Shown here: piece by piece, positions 40,284-49,112 of the stretch
Position numbering within the stretch: the stretch's first letter is position 1
How the letters are laid out: each line of letters starts with the position of its first letter
NCBI RefSeq assembly: GCF_001908095.1
Contig: NZ_MKGR01000014.1
Span: 22,612-86,611 of the forward strand
Origin: Xenorhabdus thuongxuanensis
Lineage (GTDB): Bacteria; Pseudomonadota; Gammaproteobacteria; Enterobacterales; Enterobacteriaceae
Direction of reading: 5' to 3'
Length of the DNA: 64,000 bases
Program-made: the position numbers and the translations under genes
The notes under the pieces: generated by a model
The model's input: the letters and a program-made list of their open reading frames with translations, nothing else
Databases searched by the model: none
What the model was told of the DNA's origin: nothing

Positions 40284-41486
40284 TGTATTAGTTCAGACTA
40301 GATCTGACACTTCGGTTTGAAAAGAAGAGAGTTACCGACTTTGATTAAAGGTGATGAATCCATAATCAAAGACTAAGAGGTAACTCTCATGCTTTATACT
40401 AGCAATCCAATCATCAAACACAAGGCGGGTCTGCTTAATCTCGCTGAAGAACTCAGTAATGTCTCAAGAGCCTGTAAAGTGATGGGTGTATCCAGAGATA
40501 CGTTTTATCGTTATCAGGAACTCGTTGAAACAGGCGGGATTGATGCGTTAATCAACCAAAGCAGAAAAACCCCTAATTTGAAGAACCGTGTGGATGCGGA
40601 GACTGAACACGCCGTTATCAACTCGGCCATCGAATTCCCGGCCTATGGGCAAGCCAGAACAAGTAATGAACTCAGAAAATCAGGCATCTTTGTGTCTGCC
40701 AGTGGTGTCCGTTCTATCTGGCTCAGACATCATCTTGAGAACTTCAAAAAGCGTCTGGCAGCCCTTGAAAAGAAAGTGGCTGACGAAGGCATTATCCTGA
40801 CTGACGAGCAGGTTGCCGCCCTTGAACGTAAGCAGCATGATGACGAGGCTTGTGGCGAAATTGAAACCGCTCATCCTGGCTATTTAGGGTCGCAAGATAC
40901 CTTTTATGTCGGTAATCTTAAAGGCGTGGGACGCTTGTACCAACAAACTTTCGTCGATACTTACAGTAAAGTGGCTTTCGCGAAACTCTATACGAGTAAA
41001 ACGCCCATTACGGCGGCGGATTTACTGAATGACCGTGTGCTGCCGTTCTTCAGCGCTCATAGATTGCCGATGTTACGTATTCTGACAGACAGAGGCACCG
41101 AATATTGCGGGCGTGTTGAGCACCATGATTACCAACTGTATCTGGCTGTCAATGATATCGACCATACCAAGACAAAGGCGATGTCACCGCAAACCAATGG
41201 CATCTGTGAACGGTTTCACAAAACCATCCTGAATGAATTTTACCAAGTGACGTTCAGAAAGAAATTGTATGGCTCATTGGATGAGTGACAAAAAGATCTG
41301 GACAAATGGATGGACAATTACAACAATCACCGCACTCATCAAGGAAAAATGTGTTGCGGCCGGACACCAATAGAAACCCTTCAGGATGGGAAATCTATTT
41401 GGGCAGAAAAAAATCTGACCCAAATATAATCTGACAGTCGCCGATAACAAAGTGGGTAACTGTCAGATCAAGTCGCGACTAGTACA
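40284..41486 (+). mobile_element. IS481-type insertion sequence with 7-bp target duplication
   Basis: The left end starts TGTATTAGTTCAGACTAGAT and the right end, read inward on the minus strand, starts TGTACTAGTCGCGACTTGAT; both continue CTGACA. These are imperfect terminal inverted repeats of about 27 bp beginning with TGT. The element is 1203 bp and is bordered by GCTTATT on both sides (40277-40283 and 41487-41493), a clear target-site duplication. It inserted at the very 3' end of the epimerase gene, leaving its stop codon intact. The transposase has an in-frame stop, so the copy is probably not autonomous. Confidence 0.88.
40389..41429 (+). pseudogene. IS481-family DDE transposase, interrupted by an in-frame TGA
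   Basis: The first 299 codons encode a helix-turn-helix N-terminus (SRACKVMGVSRDTFYRYQEL) and an rve/DDE integrase core with DTYSKVAFAKLY (first Asp), RGTEYCG (second Asp just before, in LTDRGTE) and the ERFHKTI segment (Glu). After GSLDE a TGA (41286-41288) interrupts the frame. The same frame then continues with DLDKWMDNYNNHRTHQGKMC and CGRTPIETL, the expected C-terminus, to TAA at 41427-41429. One base change from a leucine codon (TTA) would explain the stop. The truncated form lacks the conserved NHRTHQG end and is likely inactive. Confidence 0.9.
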
Positions 41487-41492
41487 GCTTAT

Positions 41493-42530
41493 TTAAACAT
41501 ATCCATCTATTTCCTCGATATGAGGTGGCTGTATTGTGTATTCGAAAACCGGATATGGTCCATCTTCAAATATTTCGTCATGGTAACCTTTTGAACCAAT
41601 TTCTAAAGCTAAGGGACTTCTGAAGTTCTTACCAAGCTTTAAAGAAGTTAATACGTGTTTAAAATCAAATACAGGACTCCAACCTAGCTCTTCTCTTGCT
41701 TTTGTATTTATATACACCCTATCGATGATTGAGTTCATTTTCCAGTTAAAATCTTTATAAATTTCTACATATTCTGGAAAATATTTTTCTACTACAGAAG
41801 GAGCATTTATCCGCAACATTGCCATATCATCTTTCGAAAATGGGCTATTAGCACTAATAATATATCTATTGAATTTTTTTCTAGGTGCTTTTTCCATTGC
41901 TAAAATTATAGCTTCTACGGCATCTTGGATATCAACTCTACGATATAAATACTCATTTGCTTTTAAATTATCTGAGTCAAAGTTTTTTCTAGCAATCCTA
42001 CAATCATCTTCTTCTTGGAAAAACCTAGATAGCTTTAAGACTAAACATGGTAGGTTATAATTTCGATGAAATATTTGACATAAATCTTCAGCGCTTTGTT
42101 TCGTGACGCCATAAATATTTTTTGGTATCGTATTTGTTGATTCATCAATATAAGCTGCTGGAAGTCCTTTATCTGGTATAAGTGCATCTCCAAAGGTACT
42201 TGTTGTGCTAACATAAATAAATGATTTAACATTCATTAACTTAGATAATTTCAATATATTAAGTGTGCCTAATACATTGGTTTCAATGAATTTTTCATAT
42301 GAATGAGTCACAATATGAGGTTTATGTAGAGTTGCAGTATGTATGACAGAATCGACATCTCTCATACATGAATTAATAAATTTTTTATCAGTTATTGAAC
42401 CTACAATATCTGTTGTGTTGGAAGGTTTTATATCAATAGAAATGACATCAAAACCTCGTTGTCTCAAAGTAATAACTAAAGCAGCACCTAAGTGACCGCT
42501 ACTTCCTGTGACTAATATTTTTTTATTCAT
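41493..42530 (-). CDS. NAD(P)-dependent epimerase/dehydratase (extended SDR)
   Basis: The 345-residue protein is an extended short-chain dehydrogenase of the sugar epimerase/dehydratase group. It has the NAD-binding GSSGHLG motif (near residue 9), DIKP acidic residue after beta-2, the STTSTFGD serine/threonine region, and the catalytic YGVTK (Tyr-x-x-x-Lys, near residue 140). Substrate cannot be read from sequence; nucleotide sugars are typical but modified amino-acid or ketone substrates occur. It is transcribed away from the other island genes and shares with them a 450-bp regulatory gap. Its DNA is AT-rich like the island. ATG at 42530 is preferred; 42536 adds two residues. Confidence 0.88.
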   Translation of the reverse strand: MNKKILVTGSSGHLGAALVITLRQRGFDVISIDIKPSNTTDIVGSITDKKFINSCMRDVDSVIHTATLHKPHIVTHSYEKFIETNVLGTLNILKLSKLMNVKSFIYVSTTSTFGDALIPDKGLPAAYIDESTNTIPKNIYGVTKQSAEDLCQIFHRNYNLPCLVLKLSRFFQEEDDCRIARKNFDSDNLKANEYLYRRVDIQDAVEAIILAMEKAPRKKFNRYIISANSPFSKDDMAMLRINAPSVVEKYFPEYVEIYKDFNWKMNSIIDRVYINTKAREELGWSPVFDFKHVLTSLKLGKNFRSPLALEIGSKGYHDEIFEDGPYPVFEYTIQPPHIEEIDGYV

Positions 42531-42692
42531 AATCATATTTATTTTATCTACGTTTAAAGATGAATTTATTTTTTTGAAATAAATATCGTAACTAATTATT
42601 TCATGTGTATTAAATAAAGATTAAAGTCGATTTTTTATTATTAAAATTAATTACTATATCCGTTATTCTGAATCTAATTGTTTTTTTATATT

Positions 42693-42708
42693 TGTGATAT
42701 TAATCACA
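42693..42708. promoter_or_regulatory. CRP-type operator 1 (TGTGATATTAATCACA)
   Basis: This is a perfect match to the CRP consensus half-sites TGTGA and TCACA with a 6-base spacer, and a full palindrome. It lies 210 bp before the -35 of the rightward promoter and about 160 bp before the leftward gene. Binding by CRP or a relative is an inference from consensus. Confidence 0.65.
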
Positions 42709-42819
42709 GATGTAGGTGAAAGATAATTAATTTATATATTTCAATAAATTTTGATTGTAGAGAAAAGATGAGTTAAATACGAAGTATAATAGGTGAGGTA
42801 TTAAAAAGAATGAGTCAAT

Positions 42820-42835
42820 TGTGATACATTTCACA
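42820..42835. promoter_or_regulatory. CRP-type operator 2 (TGTGATACATTTCACA)
   Basis: A second perfect TGTGA-N6-TCACA. Its centre (42827.5) is about 113 bp upstream of the predicted transcription start of the rightward operon (near 42938), within the range used by class I or multi-site CRP activation. The two sites are 127 bp apart. Confidence 0.65.
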
Positions 42836-42902
42836 GTTTCTACACTAGAAAAGTTTGAGTTACATAACTGAATATTTTTGTTAATTTTTTGTTTCATTCT
42901 TA

Positions 42903-42931
42903 TTGACTTGTCAATTTATTTAGCTTAATGT
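42903..42931 (+). promoter_or_regulatory. Predicted promoter of the rightward island operon
   Basis: -35 TTGACT (42903-42908), 17-bp spacer, -10 TAATGT (42926-42931). The segment ATTGACTTGTC is repeated at the second island promoter (50200-50210). It would start transcription about 40 bp before the first ATP-grasp gene. Confidence 0.55.
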
Positions 42932-42979
42932 AATTTTTAATTAATTATATGTAACTGAGTTTACCTGAAGGATTGCTCC

Positions 42980-44203
42980 ATGTATAACATTAATATATTG
43001 TATATTGGTCAGGTTAGAGATGCACAGAAGAAGATTATTCAGTTAGGTTATGATTTAACTCTTTTCAGCAAAAGGATAGATTTTGCTACATCTGAAGAGT
43101 TCTATGAGCATGATATAAATACTCCCTATATAAATGTAGTATTATTTTCAAATAATGCTGATGCTGGTGAGTATGCGCAAGTTGCAAAGGTACTACATAT
43201 GATAAGAAAATTTGATGCTGTCATATGTTTTAACGATCATATGCAGGATATAGCTATTCAAATATCCAACCAATTATGTTTACCATATTCAATTTCAAAA
43301 GAAACTTTAGACAAATGTTTTGATAAAGGTAAGATGAGAAAAGCTTTATCATTACGTGATTTAAATCAAATTAAATTTGATATAGTAAAAAATGATACCG
43401 AATTGAAAAAATCACTATTAACATTTAAATATCCTTGCATTATAAAGCCAACTTCATCGAGTGGTAGTAAAGGGGTAGTTAAATTAGCTTCATTTCATGA
43501 ATGTGAGAAATATTTAAATGGTTTTTATAGTGGACTGTATCCTTTAATTGTTGAGGAATATATACAAGGGAAAGAATATAGTGTTGAAACCGTTTCTAAC
43601 GGTGGTTATCATGCGATTTTAGCTATTACAGAAAAAGAAATAGATTTAAATACTTTCGTTGAAATAGGTCACACTATTCCTGCTAAAATTACCAAGAACA
43701 CCTTTCTTAAGATAAAAAATAATGTATCAAAATATCTGAAAATTTTAGGCGTTGAAAATGGACCTTCACATACCGAAATAAAAATTCACAATGAGGAAGT
43801 CTATATTATAGAAACACATACACGTGTTGCTGGTGATAATATTTCTAAGCTTATTGAAATAGCAACAGGATTTAATATTTATGAGATATGTGTTGAAGAA
43901 GCTCTTGGTAAAAGAATTATAGAATGTATTCCTGAATTCCCTGTATATAAAATGTCAGCATCGATTCGATATTTATATTATAATGGGGAAACACCGGCTG
44001 TGATAACTTCTTTATGTTATAAAAATGCTTTTCTACCAGGCATCATTGAAATAAATATGCATAAAAAAAGTGGTGACATAATCGAGAGATTGGCTAAATC
44101 AAAAGACAGGATTGGTTACGTCATTTCTAAATCAGTTAATAGCGGGCAAGCCAAAAGAACTGCATATGAAGCATGCTGCAGAATTGAAATGGACTATATA
44201 TAA
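42980..44203 (+). CDS. ATP-grasp ligase, amino-acid ligase type (first of two)
   Basis: The 407-residue protein has the ATP-grasp fold: an N-terminal Rossmann-like domain (1-110), ATP-binding Lys156 in CIIKPTSSSG with Ser/Gly loop 158-166, VEEYIQGKEYS (near 191), and the metal-binding residues Glu266 and Glu278/Arg282 in IIETHTRVAGD. This pattern fits carboxylate-amine ligases such as BacD-like dipeptide ligases, which activate one amino acid as an acyl phosphate and join it to another amine. Substrates are unknown. It starts 8 bp after GAAGGA and leads the rightward operon; the MFS gene follows after 17 bp. Confidence 0.88.
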   Translation: MYNINILYIGQVRDAQKKIIQLGYDLTLFSKRIDFATSEEFYEHDINTPYINVVLFSNNADAGEYAQVAKVLHMIRKFDAVICFNDHMQDIAIQISNQLCLPYSISKETLDKCFDKGKMRKALSLRDLNQIKFDIVKNDTELKKSLLTFKYPCIIKPTSSSGSKGVVKLASFHECEKYLNGFYSGLYPLIVEEYIQGKEYSVETVSNGGYHAILAITEKEIDLNTFVEIGHTIPAKITKNTFLKIKNNVSKYLKILGVENGPSHTEIKIHNEEVYIIETHTRVAGDNISKLIEIATGFNIYEICVEEALGKRIIECIPEFPVYKMSASIRYLYYNGETPAVITSLCYKNAFLPGIIEINMHKKSGDIIERLAKSKDRIGYVISKSVNSGQAKRTAYEACCRIEMDYI

Positions 44204-44220
44204 AGTGAGAAAATGTAATA

Positions 44221-45402
44221 ATGATAGGGAAAATTTTCATTTCTGAATTATTATCAAATCTTTCTAGAGGAATTTTTTCATTATCTTTTGGTTTATCTCT
44301 TTATAAGGAAACAGGAAACATTTTTGCTTTCTCGTATAGTTACTTACTTGAAGGTATAATTGGCTCTTTTCTACAATTAACATCTGGCGCACTGATAGAT
44401 AAGTATAGCCCCAAAAGAGTGTTAATATTGACTTGCTTTATAGTTCCTGTTGCTATTGGAATTGTTTATATTATCAGTCTATCAACTGAATATAAAATAT
44501 ATTTTTTAATACTTATTACTGTAATAATAAAAATTAGTAGATATTTTTCTAAAATTTCTATGTTTTCTTTAACTCCATCATTGTGTGAAAGTAAAAATAT
44601 AGATAAGATAAATTTTAATGGAAAATTAAGTGTTGCTTTTCAGGTAGGACAAATTGGTGGGATGATTATTTCAGGTATATTATTTGGTTATAATCTAGAA
44701 GAGTATATAATTCCACTTGTTATATTTATATTCTTTTTTTCAGCTGTATTTACTTATCTTTCATTAAAAGATATGAAAGAACAACAATATGATTATACTA
44801 AGAAAGATATTAATTGGCCTGAAGTTATTTGCTATATAAAAGGAAGTAAAGATATAAAAATATGTTTATTTATTGGGACCTTAGACTATATCGCTCTAGG
44901 ATTATTCAATGTTCTTTTGGTTCCAATTTCAAATAATAATTTCGAAAATAGTATCTTATGGTTAACAATATTTGAGTCTTTATTTGCCATTGGTGCTATA
45001 ACTGGTGGAAAATACATAGGAAAAAGAAGAGTGAAGCAATTAAAGTCAACCAATTGTACACTATTGTGCTTATATTCCTCCCTGCTTTTTTTTGTGTGTG
45101 TTTATATATCATTGTCAGCTTATTTTTTAGGGTTATTCGTTTTTTTATTTGGTTTTTCTTTAACATTATCAGTAGCAAAATGGAATGCGAATTTACAGGA
45201 TTTATTTAAAGATAATATGCAAGGTAGAATATCTTCGATTAAATTCATGATAACATCTATAATGGTTTCACTATTCGTAGTTATAAACTCATTCATATTT
45301 TCGTTTGGATACACTAACTCACTTATTTTTGTTTCATTATCTATATTTATTTTCTCTATAATTATATTTTTTTCATCCCGTCATGGTGATAATAGATATT
45401 GA
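44221..45402 (+). CDS. MFS transporter (MFS_3/enterobactin-exporter-like)
   Basis: The 393-residue product is almost wholly hydrophobic with about 12 predicted membrane helices. It has an MFS motif A-like loop GALIDKYSPKR after the second helix. General similarity is to the group containing EntS and macrolide Mef exporters. It is immediately after the ligase gene, so I infer that it exports the product or an intermediate. Codon use is strongly AT-biased (Ile ATA, Leu TTA). Confidence 0.85.
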   Translation: MIGKIFISELLSNLSRGIFSLSFGLSLYKETGNIFAFSYSYLLEGIIGSFLQLTSGALIDKYSPKRVLILTCFIVPVAIGIVYIISLSTEYKIYFLILITVIIKISRYFSKISMFSLTPSLCESKNIDKINFNGKLSVAFQVGQIGGMIISGILFGYNLEEYIIPLVIFIFFFSAVFTYLSLKDMKEQQYDYTKKDINWPEVICYIKGSKDIKICLFIGTLDYIALGLFNVLLVPISNNNFENSILWLTIFESLFAIGAITGGKYIGKRRVKQLKSTNCTLLCLYSSLLFFVCVYISLSAYFLGLFVFLFGFSLTLSVAKWNANLQDLFKDNMQGRISSIKFMITSIMVSLFVVINSFIFSFGYTNSLIFVSLSIFIFSIIIFFSSRHGDNRY

Positions 45403-45576
45403 AAAATAATTTCAAATTCAAGGGGTAAGTTTTACGATTTACGAAAAAATGTGAAAAATTAAAAATACTTACTTGTCATAAGATGGTGAAAGAAAACTTT
45501 AAAACACCCTAAATATATTAATTTCAACAAAAATTAACCACTTAAAACTTATTTTATCGTTATTAAGAGTTAAAAA

Positions 45577-46758
45577 ATGAAGAAAGAAAAAAATCATATT
45601 CCAATAATAGTCCTGATTTTTGTCGTGTTAATTTCCCCATTGGGAATAGATATATATATACCGTCATTGCCATCAATGGCTGACTATTATGGAATTTCAA
45701 ACGATGCTATTGCAGCTAGTGTTTATGTATTTGTATTCAGTTTAGGAGTTGGTCAGATATTAGTTGGTCCAATCTCTGATATAATCGGGCGAAGAGTAAT
45801 TGCTCTATTCGGTATTCTCTTGTTTTTGATTTCATCATTTTTTTTAGCAAAAACTCAATCATTTGAATGGTTGCTTACTTTTAGGCTATTACAGGGAGTT
45901 GCAGCTTGTTGTACATCTGTCGCTGTTTTTGCTGTGATAAGAGATGATTACGAGCCAGAAGAATCTGTAAAAGTATATAGTATCATGAATGCTTCTATTA
46001 GCATTGCACCATCATTTGCTCCTTTTATTGGTGGTCTATTGTCGGTAAATTTTGGTTGGCAATCAAACTTTTACTTATTATCACTCTATTCTTTATTCAC
46101 TTTAACTGTTGTACACTTATTTTGGAAAAAAACAAATAAAAGATCTGTAGATATTAATGCTACAAAAGCATTAAGATTATATAATAATATCTTAAAAGAA
46201 AGATTATTTAGACATGGAACATTGATTTGTACACTTTCTATGTCTGTGTTATTGATTTATGTAACAGTGTCCCCAAGAATTATAATAGAGGAATTAAAGT
46301 TTTCTGAAATTGAGTTTTCAATAATATTTGGTTTTAATGCTTTATTTATGATGTTAATTGGTTTGTTATTATCTAAATATGTTATTCATATTGGAAGAGT
46401 AAACTTAATAATAATTGGCGGAATATTCATGTTAATAGCAGGATCATCTCTGTTATTAATTACAGAAGGCTTCTTAAAGCTAAATATAGTTACATTCATG
46501 ATTCCTATGATTTTTTTATCTAGTGGCTTTTCAATATTGATTTCTGTTTCTATGAGTTTCGCATTAGAACCTTTTCCTAACAATGCAGGTTCTGCTTCTG
46601 CTGCCATAGGTTTTTTCCAAATGATTGGTGCATCTGTTATTTCAATTTTTGTTGATATATATTCATCGAACATATTATATTCTTTGTCTATTATATTACT
46701 AATACTAGGGGGGATAGGTTTAATTTTTAGTGCTTATTTACGTAAAAAAACACATTGA
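45577..46758 (+). CDS. MFS drug-resistance transporter, Bcr/CflA family
   Basis: The 393-residue protein has 12 predicted helices and the Bcr/CflA hallmarks: the opening SPLGIDIYIPSLPSMADYYG and motif A GPISDIIGRR near residue 60, plus the proline/glycine antiporter motif in helix 5 (SIAPSFAPFIGG). Family members expel bicyclomycin, chloramphenicol, cysteine-like or sulfonamide compounds. A second exporter in the same cluster suggests self-protection or export of two related compounds. A 174-bp gap precedes it and may hold another promoter. Confidence 0.88.
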   Translation: MKKEKNHIPIIVLIFVVLISPLGIDIYIPSLPSMADYYGISNDAIAASVYVFVFSLGVGQILVGPISDIIGRRVIALFGILLFLISSFFLAKTQSFEWLLTFRLLQGVAACCTSVAVFAVIRDDYEPEESVKVYSIMNASISIAPSFAPFIGGLLSVNFGWQSNFYLLSLYSLFTLTVVHLFWKKTNKRSVDINATKALRLYNNILKERLFRHGTLICTLSMSVLLIYVTVSPRIIIEELKFSEIEFSIIFGFNALFMMLIGLLLSKYVIHIGRVNLIIIGGIFMLIAGSSLLLITEGFLKLNIVTFMIPMIFLSSGFSILISVSMSFALEPFPNNAGSASAAIGFFQMIGASVISIFVDIYSSNILYSLSIILLILGGIGLIFSAYLRKKTH

Positions 46759-46783
46759 CATTAAATTATAGGTGGAAAATAAA

Positions 46784-47773
46784 ATGGTTAATATTGAAAT
46801 CTTAAAAGAAGAAGTGAAATTGAAAGGCTACGCCAAAATAAAAGGATTATTTAATCCTTCTGAACTTGAGTTATTGAAAAAAAACATTAGGTGCTCAGAA
46901 GCATACAAAAATTATAAACTAAATACTGAGAAGCAGCCTCCAATGACCAAAGCTGTAAAAAGTAGTAATCTCCTATTTAGGAATGATGGTGAGCTTTTGA
47001 ATGAGTGGCTGTCAATGTCAATTCAAAAAGAAAAATTCAAAATATTGAGTAAAATAGTAGAACATAATTTAATTAGAACTAATGATCATGTCCTTGAAAT
47101 AGCACCGAATACACATAAAGGTTTGGATTGGCATGTCGGTTATTATTCATTTTCATATACACAATTAGAAGACTACGGTTGTACTTTATGGGTTCCATTA
47201 GATAATATCTCACGAAAACAGAAAGGTGGTATGAAATACATACCTAAAAATAAATTAAATGGTCAATTCATATATCAATTTGCAAACTATTTTTTTGATT
47301 CAATGAGACTTCTTGATCCCAGTGAAGAGTACAATAAGATAGCGACATCAGATAAATTTATGATAAATTCTGTTACAACATTTATTGATGATAATGTGAA
47401 TGAGTCTGATATAGAAGATTTTGATTTTGATATTGGTGATGCTTTTTTATTTGACAAAAATGTTATTCATAAAACATCTGAATTTCTTACAGGTGACTTA
47501 AAATCTAGAATGGCCATTATTATCAGATTTGTTAGCAAAGATTCTTTATTTGATAAAGAAAGGTTTATAAGTATATTTAAACATTTGGAAAAATCTTCTA
47601 TATCTGCTACTTCAAGCACTGCATATTTTGATGTAAATACAGAAGACAATAATGAAATAAAACCAAAAGATCCATTTTTATCTAAATTAGTTCCTGAGAA
47701 ACATAAAATAAAATTAATTGATTCTCATGTGGTTAGGAAAGACTTTAAAAACAGATTATTTATTACTAAATAA
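46784..47773 (+). CDS. PhyH-like Fe(II)/2-oxoglutarate enzyme with HxG motif (candidate radical halogenase)
   Basis: The 329-residue protein has a double-stranded beta-helix core of the phytanoyl-CoA dioxygenase type: GLDWHVGYYSFSY, then GCTLWVPLDNIS and GGMKYIPKN, and FDIGDAFLFDKNVIHKTSEF. Iron ligands are His117 and His229, and Arg242 (LKSRMAIIIRF) is placed 13 residues later to bind 2-oxoglutarate. The residue two after the first His is Gly119, not Asp/Glu. In hydroxylases the motif is HxD/E; Gly or Ala at this site opens the iron for chloride in SyrB2, WelO5 and BesD. So a halogenase is plausible, not proven. The start ATG 46784 follows AGGTGG. The gene lies 25 bp after the Bcr gene. Confidence 0.8.
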   Translation: MVNIEILKEEVKLKGYAKIKGLFNPSELELLKKNIRCSEAYKNYKLNTEKQPPMTKAVKSSNLLFRNDGELLNEWLSMSIQKEKFKILSKIVEHNLIRTNDHVLEIAPNTHKGLDWHVGYYSFSYTQLEDYGCTLWVPLDNISRKQKGGMKYIPKNKLNGQFIYQFANYFFDSMRLLDPSEEYNKIATSDKFMINSVTTFIDDNVNESDIEDFDFDIGDAFLFDKNVIHKTSEFLTGDLKSRMAIIIRFVSKDSLFDKERFISIFKHLEKSSISATSSTAYFDVNTEDNNEIKPKDPFLSKLVPEKHKIKLIDSHVVRKDFKNRLFITK

Positions 47774-47774
47774 C

Positions 47775-49112
47775 ATGAATATAATAAAAAACATCATCTA
47801 TTCACCTAATGGAAAAATAATTTGGGACAGCTCTGAAAATACTTTTTTAGATGAAAATCATGTCAATGGAGCTACTTTAAGATACCTAAACAAATTACCT
47901 AAAGGATGTAAAGTTAATGAAATTAAGAATGTTTTTCAAAAGCTAAATATTCAATCTTTTAACTATCCAATTAAAGGGTTCCCTATTAATTTACCTAACG
48001 CTAAAGTTATAGAGGAAGAGGTAAATAAGTTAAATGATTATCACGCTAATTTGTTGAATTTATATAAGATTAACTTACCGCAAATTTATAATTCAAACGG
48101 TGAAGATATATGTTTTCTTACCAGAAAACACGAAAGACAGGATGACATTTATAGAATAAATAATACCGATAAAAAAACTTGGCGTTTAAATTATTCAGCT
48201 GACCCAGCTTTATTTACATGGTTGAGAGGACATACTTTTGAAAGTAATAAATTACCATTTAGAATTGAAAGTGAAGTCGATTGTTTCAGAAATTTTTTAT
48301 CTGGTGCTGTAAATGGTTTAGACCATATGCGCCAATTTAATTTAAGAGATATTCATTCTTTCTGTAAAGAACAAGAATCTAAATCTGAATTATTTTTCCT
48401 TGCCATCACTTTTTCTGAAGGAATGAGATACTATTTCGATGAAAATTGGGTAGCTTTTATTGATATTGATTCTGATTATTTTGATAATAATCTTAATTAT
48501 GGGCAGGAATTTGCTAAACAAATTAGACAATATGTTGTTCTGAATGTATTCGAAAATAAAAAGACATATTATACTGTGCGTAGTGGTTTTAATGTTGATG
48601 CTGGTTATAAGTCTGTAATGATTTATAATTTTCAGCACGACGAGCTGAATGCCGAACGATTTAGTATAAAAGCTAGTAATAAAGAGAAGATTAATGTTAT
48701 TCATGCTTGCTTAGCAAGAGGAGTGACAAGGATCTTGCCTGCTATGATAGGGAAAATCATCTCTTATAGAGAAAAAAAGTTTTTACCTTTAAGCTTAAGT
48801 CCTGTTCAAGTAGCTATTATCTTTATCGGTACTACAAATACATATTGTATAAGAATAGCAACTGAGTTTTCAATGAAAGGAATTCGTGTATGTATTCTTG
48901 AACGGGGAACTATTTCGGAGCGGATAAAATGGAGTATGAATAACTGGATTCCATTTTATTGCATAGTAGGTAACGATGATCACCTTGCTTCATTAAGGAT
49001 TGAATCAAAGTTTAATCAAGACAATATGTCTTTTGATGATCTATTATGTAAATTACCATCATTAGAAAAAAATTATAATTTTTCAAAGCCAAAGGAATAT
49101 TATGATTTATGA
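47775..49112 (+). CDS. Stand-alone class II aminoacyl-tRNA synthetase-like protein, ThrRS type
   Basis: The 445-residue protein resembles the catalytic and anticodon-binding parts of threonyl-tRNA synthetase but lacks its TGS and editing domains (bacterial ThrRS is about 640 residues). Motif 2 is recognisable at 163-188 (FRIES, CFRN, GLDHMRQF), then RDIHSFC (His194, a ThrRS zinc ligand) and VIHACLARGVTRI (His310, motif 3 arginine). The zinc cysteine of ThrRS seems missing. Residues 335-430 match the anticodon-binding fold (LSPVQVAIIF, MKGIRVCILE, WIPFYCIVG). It may activate an amino acid for the pathway, or be a drug-resistant decoy. It begins 2 bp after the oxygenase stop and overlaps the MaoC gene by 4 bp. 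Confidence 0.78.
   Translation: MNIIKNIIYSPNGKIIWDSSENTFLDENHVNGATLRYLNKLPKGCKVNEIKNVFQKLNIQSFNYPIKGFPINLPNAKVIEEEVNKLNDYHANLLNLYKINLPQIYNSNGEDICFLTRKHERQDDIYRINNTDKKTWRLNYSADPALFTWLRGHTFESNKLPFRIESEVDCFRNFLSGAVNGLDHMRQFNLRDIHSFCKEQESKSELFFLAITFSEGMRYYFDENWVAFIDIDSDYFDNNLNYGQEFAKQIRQYVVLNVFENKKTYYTVRSGFNVDAGYKSVMIYNFQHDELNAERFSIKASNKEKINVIHACLARGVTRILPAMIGKIISYREKKFLPLSLSPVQVAIIFIGTTNTYCIRIATEFSMKGIRVCILERGTISERIKWSMNNWIPFYCIVGNDDHLASLRIESKFNQDNMSFDDLLCKLPSLEKNYNFSKPKEYYDL

Larger units (their letters stand above)
42531..42979. promoter_or_regulatory. Divergent regulatory region of the island
   Basis: This 449-bp AT-rich region separates the leftward epimerase from the rightward biosynthetic genes. 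It contains two perfect TGTGA-N6-TCACA palindromes (42693-42708 and 42820-42835) and a good sigma-70-like promoter at 42903-42931. No gene is visible. Its size, together with two regulator-type sites, marks it as the main control point of the cluster. Confidence 0.6.

Noticed and set aside
41493..42530. Assigning the epimerase/dehydratase to O-antigen synthesis
   Set aside because: No glycosyltransferases or other nucleotide-sugar genes are nearby, so an LPS role is not supported by context.
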